DNA of 64,000 nucleotides from NC2004 sp050874905. Its GTDB lineage: Bacteria > Bacillota > Clostridia > Lachnospirales > Lachnospiraceae. Shown one piece after another: positions 34,014 to 40,786 of the stretch. A program made the position numbers and the translations under genes. How positions within the stretch are numbered: position 1 is the first letter of the stretch; every line of letters begins with the position of its first letter. The notes beneath the pieces are model-generated. The model made no database searches and had not been told where the DNA came from. It saw nothing but the letters and a program-made list of their open reading frames with translations. The DNA lies in assembly GCA_050874905.1 (NCBI GenBank), contig JBNMLP010000012.1:1-64000 (forward strand), read 5' to 3'.

Positions 34014-34628
34014 ATGAAGGGATTATTGATCAGTCTGGAAGGACCGGACGGCTGCGGAAAGTCCACCCAGATTGCCTATATAAAAGAATTTTTAGAGGAA
34101 ACGGGTTATGAAGTGATCCTCTGCCGGGAGCCCGGTGGAACGAAGATCAGCGAACAGATACGGGAAGTGATCTTAGATAAGGACAACCGGGAAATGGATG
34201 ATGTGACGGAGATGCTTCTTTATGCGGCTGCCAGAGCGCAGCTTGTCGCTGAGGTCATCAAACCCGCACTGGAAGCGGGAAAGATCGTGATCTGTGATCG
34301 GTTTGTAGACAGTTCTGCGGTTTATCAGGGTATTGCCAGAGGACTCGGTATTGATGCGGTCTATCAGGTCAATTCCTACGCCCTGCACGGACTGACTCCG
34401 GATGTGACATTTTTACTTGACCTTCCGGCAGAAGAAGGGATCAGACGCAAGGACAAGCAGCATGCACTTGACCGGATGGAATTAGAGACACTTTCTTTTC
34501 ACGAGCAGGTGGCAGAGGGCTACCGGACACTGGCCAAGGGACAGGAGCGCATTATTTTAGTGGATGCCATGCAACAGAAAGAGCAGATCCGGGACATTCT
34601 GCTTCAAAAGCTTCGTACCCTTCTTTAG
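34014..34628 (+). CDS. tmk: Thymidylate kinase
   Basis: Tmk phosphorylates dTMP to dTDP. The 204-residue product has the P-loop GPDGCGKS, the dTMP-binding REPGGT and the DRFVDSSAVYQG motif in place of the usual DRY/DRF; RKDKQHALDRME is the lid. The ribosome site (GAGG) is weak, and ATG at 34014 is better spaced than ATG at 34011. It heads the tmk-yaaR-holB-ricT-trmN6-rsmI gene order known from Bacillus, but without yaaQ, yabA and yazA. Confidence 0.95.
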   Translation: MKGLLISLEGPDGCGKSTQIAYIKEFLEETGYEVILCREPGGTKISEQIREVILDKDNREMDDVTEMLLYAAARAQLVAEVIKPALEAGKIVICDRFVDSSAVYQGIARGLGIDAVYQVNSYALHGLTPDVTFLLDLPAEEGIRRKDKQHALDRMELETLSFHEQVAEGYRTLAKGQERIILVDAMQQKEQIRDILLQKLRTLL

Positions 34629-34697
34629 GAATTGTTCCTTTTCTGCCGATAGGAGTAGTGAGGACTGAACCATTCGTAAAGCAAAGAGAGGGAAGAT

Positions 34698-35141
34698 ATG
34701 GACTTAAAGATTAATGATATGAAAGCGGCGGCTGCAACGAGCAGTACCGCACCGAAGAATCAGGAAGTGGATAACGGATTCAAATTTACCCTGATCAGTA
34801 ACATCAAGAAGGATGATCTGGCACAGAAGCTGACTTCTTTGATGAAGGATATTGAGGAGCAGGGCAACAAGATCGCCAAGCATATGGATATTAAAGATAT
34901 GAGAAAATACCGGTCGACGATCAAGGAATTTATGAATGAAGTGGTCAGCAATTCCCATCAGTTTTCCCGTGAGAATTTTCTGGATCGGAGAGGACGCCAC
35001 CGTGTCTACGGCATTATCAAAAAGGTGGATCAGAATCTCGATGATCTGGCGCAGGAATTGATGAAGGAAGAGAAGGATCACATTGCGATATTACAAAAGG
35101 TAGATGACATCAGGGGATTACTGTTGGATATTTCCACCTGA
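34698..35141 (+). CDS. yaaR: YaaR family protein (DUF327)
   Basis: The 147-residue protein matches YaaR: after a low-complexity start come FKFTLISNIKKDDLAQKLTSLMKDIEEQGNKIAKHMDIKDMRKYRSTIKEFMNEV and RRGRHRVYGIIKKVDQNLDDLAQELM. It is mostly helical and cytosolic, and its function is unknown. It sits in its conserved place between tmk and holB. Confidence 0.88.
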   Translation: MDLKINDMKAAAATSSTAPKNQEVDNGFKFTLISNIKKDDLAQKLTSLMKDIEEQGNKIAKHMDIKDMRKYRSTIKEFMNEVVSNSHQFSRENFLDRRGRHRVYGIIKKVDQNLDDLAQELMKEEKDHIAILQKVDDIRGLLLDIST

Positions 35142-35163
35142 TGGGCATTAGGAGGTGACAGCG

Positions 35164-36168
35164 ATGTTAAAACTAGATGATATTATTGGAGAAGAGCAGA
35201 TCAAGGAGCATTTTAAAACTGCCATCGCGCAGGATAAGGTCAGCCATGCGTATATTTTTGAGGGGGAAGCAGGCTGCGGAAAGAAAACACTGGCATATGC
35301 ATTTGCCAAGATGATCCAGTGTGAGAAGGGGGACGGAACTGCCTGTGGAGTGTGCCACTCCTGTATACAGGCGGATTCGATGAATCATCCGGACATTATA
35401 ACGGTGACGCATAAAAGTGTATCGACGATCGGTGTGGACGATGTGCGTACCCAGATCGTCAATGATATCGACATCAAACCATACAACGGCAGACGTAAGA
35501 TCTATATCGTGCCGGATGCGGAGCTGATGACAAATGAGGCGCAGAACGCCCTGTTAAAAACATTTGAGGAGCCGCCGGCGTATGGCGTGATCATGCTGCT
35601 TGCCACCAATGCCGGACGTTTTCTGCCAACGATCTTAAGCCGTAGTGTAAAGCTTACCGTAAAACCGGTAGATAACCGCAAGGTGTATGATTATTTGGAG
35701 CAGCATTATACCCTTTCCAAAGAGGAGCTGCGTTTTGCGACAGAGTATGCGTACGGCAATATCGGAAAGGCATGCCGTGCCGTGGAGTCCGAGGAGTTTC
35801 AGGAGATCAAGGAGATGTGCCTGCACATGGTGAAGCACATTCCGGAATGGGATATTCCGGAGATGATCTTTTCGGTGAAAGAGGCGGCAAAGCACAAGAT
35901 TTTAATGGATGACTATCTGGATGTGATGAGCATGTGGTTTCGGGATGTGCTGCTTGTCAAGGTAACAAAGAACCCGAACAAGCTGATCTTTCGTGAATAC
36001 TACAGCACGCTAAACAGTCAGGCAAAATACATTTCCTATGAAGGGATCGAGGATATCATCCGTGCCATTGACAATACGAAGGTGCGGTTAAATGCCAATG
36101 TTTCGCTGGAGGCGGCATTGGAGCTTTTACTGTTCCGCATCAAGGAACATTTGAAATGGATGAAATAA
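35164..36168 (+). CDS. holB: DNA polymerase III delta' subunit
   Basis: HolB is the stator of the clamp loader that places the beta sliding clamp on DNA. ATG at 35164, 7 bases after GGAGGT, gives 334 residues. The AAA+ domain has GEAGCGKKT in the P-loop place, the zinc-binding CGVCHSC preceded by C at IQC, and NALLKTFEEPP with Walker B-like strand YIVPDAE. ILSRS stands where gamma/delta' proteins have SRC. The C-terminal collar domain is present. It is translated in the tmk operon and the next gene starts 12 bases later. Confidence 0.93.
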   Translation: MLKLDDIIGEEQIKEHFKTAIAQDKVSHAYIFEGEAGCGKKTLAYAFAKMIQCEKGDGTACGVCHSCIQADSMNHPDIITVTHKSVSTIGVDDVRTQIVNDIDIKPYNGRRKIYIVPDAELMTNEAQNALLKTFEEPPAYGVIMLLATNAGRFLPTILSRSVKLTVKPVDNRKVYDYLEQHYTLSKEELRFATEYAYGNIGKACRAVESEEFQEIKEMCLHMVKHIPEWDIPEMIFSVKEAAKHKILMDDYLDVMSMWFRDVLLVKVTKNPNKLIFREYYSTLNSQAKYISYEGIEDIIRAIDNTKVRLNANVSLEAALELLLFRIKEHLKWMK

Positions 36169-36180
36169 AGGAGACAGAAT

Positions 36181-37110
36181 ATGGTAGAGGTAATTGGTGT
36201 CCGTTTTCGGACCAATGGAAAAATATATTATTTCGATCCGCTTGCGATGGATGTGAAAAAGGGCGATCACGTGATCGTGGAAACCGTCCGCGGAGTGGAG
36301 TACGGTTCCGTTGTAATGGGACGCAGATCGATCGGAGAAGGGGAAGTGGTTGCTACCTTAAAGCCGATCATCCGGATCGCGACGAAGGAGGACGATGCGC
36401 AGCAGAAAAGCAACGAAGAAAAATGCAAGCGGGCATTTGACATTTGTCTGAAAAAGATTGCCAGACATAAGCTAAACATGAAGCTCATTGAGGCGGAATA
36501 TACCTTTGACAATAACAAGCTTTTGTTTTATTTTTCAGCGGATGGACGCGTGGATTTCCGTGAGCTGGTAAGAGATCTGGCCAATGAATTCCGCACACGT
36601 ATCGAGCTGCGGCAGGTCGGCGTGCGTGATGAGGCAAAGCTGCTCGGCGGGCTTGGTATCTGCGGCAGACCATTTTGCTGTAACACGTATCTGTCTGAAT
36701 TTGCAAGCGTATCGATCAAGATGGCAAAAGAGCAGAATCTTTCTCTCAATCCATCCAAGATCAGTGGTGTCTGCGGCCGCCTGATGTGCTGCTTAAAGAA
36801 TGAGCAGGAGACGTATGAATACTTAAACAGCAAGCTGCCGAATGTCGGAGACCGTGTGAAGACAAATGATGGCTACACGGGAGAAGTGCAGAGTGTGAGC
36901 GTGCTGCGCCAGAAGGTGAAAGTGATCATCACAAATGAAGAAGATGAAAAAGAGATCGTGGAATATAAGGTGGAGGATTTAAACTTTAAGCCACGGAAAA
37001 ATAAAAATGGCAAGAAGTTTACCGGAAACCATAAAAATGGCAAAAAAGACGATGTGGATATGAAAGAGCTGAAAGCATTGGAAGATGCCGGAGAGTCAAA
37101 GCTGGAGTAG
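36181..37110 (+). CDS. ricT: RicT (YaaT), PSP1-domain protein
   Basis: RicT, with RicA and RicF, forms the Y-complex that binds 4Fe-4S clusters and helps RNase Y mature transcripts; in Bacillus it also affects sporulation and biofilm. The 309 residues carry a PSP1 domain: GDHVIVETVRGVEYGSVV near the N-terminus, and the conserved cysteine pattern GGLGICGRPFCCNTYL and ISGVCGRLMCCL, which are the cluster ligands. The C-terminus is a Lys/Asn-rich tail. It starts 12 bases after holB with AAAGGAG. The replication-control gene yabA, which follows ricT in Bacillus, is missing here. Confidence 0.93.
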   Translation: MVEVIGVRFRTNGKIYYFDPLAMDVKKGDHVIVETVRGVEYGSVVMGRRSIGEGEVVATLKPIIRIATKEDDAQQKSNEEKCKRAFDICLKKIARHKLNMKLIEAEYTFDNNKLLFYFSADGRVDFRELVRDLANEFRTRIELRQVGVRDEAKLLGGLGICGRPFCCNTYLSEFASVSIKMAKEQNLSLNPSKISGVCGRLMCCLKNEQETYEYLNSKLPNVGDRVKTNDGYTGEVQSVSVLRQKVKVIITNEEDEKEIVEYKVEDLNFKPRKNKNGKKFTGNHKNGKKDDVDMKELKALEDAGESKLE

Positions 37111-37114
37111 GACT

Positions 37115-37870
37115 ATGCAGACAGGGAAAAAACCAAACGAGCGGATCGATGATCTGATGACAAAAGGATACCGCATCATTCAGGATCCAAAGCGGTTTTG
37201 TTTTGGTGTAGATGCGGTGCTGCTTTCCCACTATGCGCTGGTAAAGCCGGGAGATCGTGTACTGGATCTCGGTACCGGAACAGGGATCATTCCGATCCTG
37301 TTACATGCGATCACGGATGGAAATGGAGATTTTACAGGGCTTGAGATCCAACCGGACAGTGCACGAATGGCAGAGCGGTCGGTGCTGTTAAACGGGATTG
37401 AGAAGCAGGTGCATATCGTAGAGGGTGATATAAAGGAAGCTGCGTCACTGTTTGATGCAGCTTCTTTTGAAGTGGTGACTTCCAATCCTCCTTATATGCC
37501 GTCAGATGGTTCTTTAAAAAATGATTACGAACCAAAAACGATCGCCCGGCATGAGGTGCTGGTGGAATTGGAGGATGTGGTAGACGCAGCTTCCCGGCTA
37601 TTAAAACCAAACGGACGGTTTTATATGGTACATAAGCCGTTTCGCCTTCCGGAGATCATAACCTTAATGAAGCAGTATGGCATCGAGCCCAAACAGATGC
37701 GTCTGGTACATTCCTATGTGGACAAAGAACCGTCAATGGTACTGATCGGGGGCGTCAAGGGAGGGCGGCCGATGATGAAGGTGGCACCGCCGCTGATCAT
37801 TTACAAGGACGTCGGTGTTTATTCGGATGAGATTTACGAGATTTACGGAAAGCCGCGAAACGGAGCATAA
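37115..37870 (+). CDS. tRNA1(Val) A37 N6-methyltransferase-like (TrmN6/YabB)
   Basis: ATG at 37115, after GGAGTAGG, gives 251 residues. SAM-binding motif I is VLDLGTGTGIIPILL and motif IV is TSNPPYMP, the NPPY signature of N6-adenine methyltransferases. The N-terminal IQDPKRFCFGVDAVLL is typical of the TrmN6/YfiC family. It occupies the yabB slot between ricT and rsmI. The substrate is inferred from the family: A37 of tRNA1(Val) in E. coli. Confidence 0.88.
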   Translation: MQTGKKPNERIDDLMTKGYRIIQDPKRFCFGVDAVLLSHYALVKPGDRVLDLGTGTGIIPILLHAITDGNGDFTGLEIQPDSARMAERSVLLNGIEKQVHIVEGDIKEAASLFDAASFEVVTSNPPYMPSDGSLKNDYEPKTIARHEVLVELEDVVDAASRLLKPNGRFYMVHKPFRLPEIITLMKQYGIEPKQMRLVHSYVDKEPSMVLIGGVKGGRPMMKVAPPLIIYKDVGVYSDEIYEIYGKPRNGA

Positions 37871-37884
37871 AAAGGAGAAGGACG

Positions 37885-38730
37885 ATGGGACAATTATATT
37901 TATGTGCGACACCGATCGGCAATTTAGAGGATATGACCTACCGTGTGGTCAGAACATTAAAGGAAGTGGATCTGATCGCGGCAGAGGATACGAGAAACAG
38001 CATTAAGCTGTTAAACCACTTTGAGATCAAGACCCCGATGACGAGCTACCATGAATACAACAAGGTGGAAAAAGCAAAATATCTGGTGGGGAAAATGTTA
38101 GAAGGCAAAGATGTGGCATTGATCACGGATGCCGGAACTCCCGGTATATCCGATCCCGGAGAGGAGCTTTGCCGTCAGTGTCATGCGGCAGGTGTTTTGG
38201 TTACCTCGCTTCCCGGTGCCTGTGCGGCGGTGACGGCTTTGACGCTGTCAGGAAAAAGCACCAGACGGTTTGCATTTGAAGCCTTTTTGCCGGCGGATAA
38301 AAAAGAGCGCAGACAGGTGCTTCAGGAGCTGGTCAATGAAACACGCACGATCGTGCTCTACGAGGCACCGCACCGCCTGCTCCGCACACTTTGTGAGCTA
38401 TTGGAAACGCTCGGCGACCGTGAGGTCACGATCACGAAGGAGCTTACCAAACGGCATGAAAAAGTGGTGCTGACAACCTTTTCCGAGGCGATCGCTTACT
38501 ATGAAAGTGAGGAGCCGCGTGGCGAATATGTGCTGGTGATAGCCGGAAAAAGCTATGAAGAACTGAAACAGGAGTCCATCAAAGAGTGGGAGAAAATGAG
38601 CATTTCAGAACATGTGGACTATTATCTTTCGCAAGGGTTCAGTAAAAAAGATGCCATGAAGCAGACAGCAAAGGATCGGGGCTGTTCCAAGCGGGACATC
38701 TATCAGGCACTGCTTTCTTCTGACGAGTAA
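37885..38730 (+). CDS. rsmI: 16S rRNA (cytidine-1402-2'-O)-methyltransferase
   Basis: RsmI methylates the ribose of C1402, the same nucleotide that RsmH methylates on N4. The 281-residue protein starts LYLCATPIGNLEDMTYRV, has AEDTRNS, LITDAGTPGISDPGEEL (SAM site) and SLPGACAAVTAL, then RFAFEAFLPADKKER, all RsmI hallmarks. ATG follows AAAGGAG. It closes the tmk operon block; the downstream ABC-like gene begins 11 bases later and may be cotranscribed. Confidence 0.95.
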   Translation: MGQLYLCATPIGNLEDMTYRVVRTLKEVDLIAAEDTRNSIKLLNHFEIKTPMTSYHEYNKVEKAKYLVGKMLEGKDVALITDAGTPGISDPGEELCRQCHAAGVLVTSLPGACAAVTALTLSGKSTRRFAFEAFLPADKKERRQVLQELVNETRTIVLYEAPHRLLRTLCELLETLGDREVTITKELTKRHEKVVLTTFSEAIAYYESEEPRGEYVLVIAGKSYEELKQESIKEWEKMSISEHVDYYLSQGFSKKDAMKQTAKDRGCSKRDIYQALLSSDE

Positions 38731-38741
38731 GGAGGGGAAAG

Positions 38742-39680
38742 ATGAAGCTTACATTACAAGCACCAAGAGAAAAAGGCGACTGGCTGCAAAAGCCGCTTAC
38801 CCTCCCGCTTGAAAAAGGACGGGTAACGGGACTGGTCGGTGTTCCCAGACGGGAACAGGGCGCACTGCTTGCGGATCTGTCAGCCTCTTTGACGGAGGAG
38901 GAAAAGACGCAGACCGCGTATGTTCTTTCTGACTGCCCCTATGTGAAAATGCTGAGCGGATGGGATAATGCGGACATTCTTGAGAGTGTATATCCGGATT
39001 TTGACAGGGACACATTTGCACAGTGGGGACAGCGGTTTGGACTGCCGCTTGATGAGCCGCTTGATACGTATACGAAAGGGGCGCAGGCATTATTTGGATT
39101 GGCAGCCGCCCTTTGCCGCACACCGAAGCTTCTTTTTCTGGATGTGGAGAAAAAGCAGTTTCAGGATGCGGAGTATGCTGCACTAAAAGAAGGACTTTTG
39201 GCTCTTTGGGAAGATACCCCGGAACTTGCAGTGTTGCTTTTCCCTTTAGAGCTTGCCGCACCGCTTGATGAGATCGTACTTTTAGAACAGGGGAAACAGA
39301 TCTATGCAGGGACATACGAAGCATTATTTGACCGTTACCGGTGTCTTACCGTGGACGAAGCAAAATTTCAGTATCTGAAAGGTCAGTATGAGGACGAGCT
39401 GTTGTTTTATCATGCCGTGGCACGAAATGTAACGATGTATTTGAAAAACAGTGAACGACTTCACACACTTTATGGAGCGAGAGCGCTTACCCTGCCGGAG
39501 CTGCTTGCATTTTTTGAGGCATATCACAAGGAAACCGGGCATTATTTATTTGGGGAGGAGATTTTAAATGAGATCACCTCGAAATATAAAAAGATACCGG
39601 ACACCAGATGGAAACAGGAAACAACTGCCGCAGAAGATAAAGACAAAAAGCGTCTGCCGTTTGAAAGTCCCTACGAATAG
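38742..39680 (+). CDS. Degenerate (pseudo-)ABC ATPase, YtrB-like
   Basis: Architecture and sequence follow the YtrB-type ABC ATPase (MLSGWDNADILESVYPDFD aligns with the usual region before the signature), but all catalytic motifs are altered. Walker A reads GVPRREQGAL (residues 33-42): the lysine is Gln39 and the Ser/Thr is Gly40. The signature place is YTKGAQALFGLA, lacking the SGGQ core, and Walker B is LLFLDVE with Val135 in place of the catalytic Glu. The switch histidine is also absent (LLFPLEL). The 312-residue frame is intact, with a clear GGAGG site, so it is a maintained protein and not a pseudogene. It may bind the membrane partner encoded 15 bases downstream in a non-transport role, or borrow an ATPase from elsewhere. 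Confidence 0.8.
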   Translation: MKLTLQAPREKGDWLQKPLTLPLEKGRVTGLVGVPRREQGALLADLSASLTEEEKTQTAYVLSDCPYVKMLSGWDNADILESVYPDFDRDTFAQWGQRFGLPLDEPLDTYTKGAQALFGLAAALCRTPKLLFLDVEKKQFQDAEYAALKEGLLALWEDTPELAVLLFPLELAAPLDEIVLLEQGKQIYAGTYEALFDRYRCLTVDEAKFQYLKGQYEDELLFYHAVARNVTMYLKNSERLHTLYGARALTLPELLAFFEAYHKETGHYLFGEEILNEITSKYKKIPDTRWKQETTAAEDKDKKRLPFESPYE

Positions 39681-39695
39681 AAAAGGAGAGGAAAC

Positions 39696-40370
39696 ATGCC
39701 AAAACAAATCTTGAAAGAAGTCATATGGGAATGGTCAAAACTCCGCTGGTTCTTCTTTGCCGGAGCTATGTTTTACTTTTCCTTTGTGAGTGTGCTTTCA
39801 GACAATACCTGTTACGTGACGTTATATAGTGTCAAGGCAATGGTAGTGCTGCTTTTCTTTCTGCTCTTTCCGACGAAAACAAACCGTGCACTCGTCTTTT
39901 CTTACCTTCCTCTAAAAAACATCACCCGCGAAAAAAATGCAGCACAACGCTATATCTGTACCCATGCCCTGTTCTTTTCCCTGCTCCTATTTGTCATAAC
40001 CCTTTTGATGGAACTGGGAGTATCCCTTGTCAAATGCTTTGCACTTCATAAGAGTTATGTGATGGCAGCCCTTGGAACGACCGGGATCGCACTTCTTTGT
40101 TATCTGTTGTTTTTATTCCGGCTGACATTTGGCTGGTGGCACAACCGCCTCCGGGGAAGCTGTTACGTGAAAAAAAAGCGGGGAAAAGCAGGATTCATTA
40201 TCAGTGTACTGTTTACGATGCTCGTATTTGCCTTGTTTGATGCCAATGCGATGCTGACGGTGAAGGGGATGTCTCTGTCTGCACCGCTTCTTTATGGAGC
40301 CGCAGTCTGTGTGCTGCTGTTATTGCTCTATCAGATCCGTACCCTGATCTATTCCCTTTTTTATAACTAG
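39696..40370 (+). CDS. Six-span membrane protein, ABC-2-like permease partner
   Basis: The 224-residue protein has six or so hydrophobic spans (about 15-35, 47-62, 85-107, 121-140, 168-186, 195-216) and positively charged short loops. It follows the degenerate ATPase gene by 15 bases with AAAGGAG, as the permease follows ytrB-type ATPase genes. I recognise no specific family. Together they would be an ABC-type complex with a non-hydrolysing ATPase, or a membrane anchor for it. No large extracellular domain is present. Confidence 0.65.
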   Translation: MPKQILKEVIWEWSKLRWFFFAGAMFYFSFVSVLSDNTCYVTLYSVKAMVVLLFFLLFPTKTNRALVFSYLPLKNITREKNAAQRYICTHALFFSLLLFVITLLMELGVSLVKCFALHKSYVMAALGTTGIALLCYLLFLFRLTFGWWHNRLRGSCYVKKKRGKAGFIISVLFTMLVFALFDANAMLTVKGMSLSAPLLYGAAVCVLLLLLYQIRTLIYSLFYN

Positions 40371-40414
40371 TTCTAATACGTGTCCATGTGGTTACTACCC
40401 CCCTGCTTGCGGAG

Positions 40415-40442
40415 TGTTATATACAACCTTCGCTGATATAAT
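40415..40442 (+). promoter_or_regulatory. Orphan promoter-like sequence ahead of hairpin C
   Basis: TGTTAT, 16 bases, TATAAT with TGA directly before the -10 (TGATATAAT). There is no gene for 340 bases downstream; a transcript from here would contain hairpin element C. It could drive a small RNA or give the chemoreceptor gene a long leader. Confidence 0.4.
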
Positions 40443-40544
40443 CTTGTTTATAAGATACCTATGCTTTGTCTGGAATCAGCCTGTTTCCTCATGTTTTTGT
40501 TATTTTGGCTTAAGCACGGTTCTGCATCTTTGATGTCAACGTCC

Positions 40545-40688
40545 CCCCCTGTTGGGATTTGGTTGTTTTTCAGGCTTATTTGCACTCGCCGGTGCTTAGG
40601 TCACGTATTTTGTGACCTTATGCACCGCTGCAGAGTGCAACCAAAGCGAAAGCGTGCCTGAAAAATAACCAATCCCATAAACAGGGGG
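40545..40688 (-). repeat. Large palindromic element C (family of three), inverted orientation
   Basis: A 144-base hairpin in the gap between 40371 and 40786. Reading the minus strand gives the same order as A and B. The outer arms CCCCCTGTT..GGGATT..GGTT pair with their complement, followed by TTTTTCAGGC/GCCTGAAAAA, TTGCACTC/GAGTGCAA, CGGTGC/GCACCG, and a terminal stem AGGTCAC/GTGACCT that differs completely from those in A and B. The shared core CAGGCACGCTTTCGCT is on the minus strand at 40645-40660. Apart from this element and the promoter-like sequences, I see a small ATCTT/AAGAT hairpin at 40441-40456 in this gap. Confidence 0.85.
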
Positions 40689-40723
40689 CTACAGGGAAAA
40701 AAGTGCATTTGCAAATAACTTTC

Positions 40724-40753
40724 TTGTCGTGGAAGAGGTGTCCATGCTAAAAT
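40724..40753 (+). promoter_or_regulatory. Promoter of the dCache chemoreceptor
   Basis: TTGTCG, 18 bases, TAAAAT, with TGC before the -10 (TGCTAAAAT). It is 34 bases before the ATG. Confidence 0.5.
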
Positions 40754-40786
40754 GGGAATGGAAAATATAAAAAAGGAGAGAAGCCG

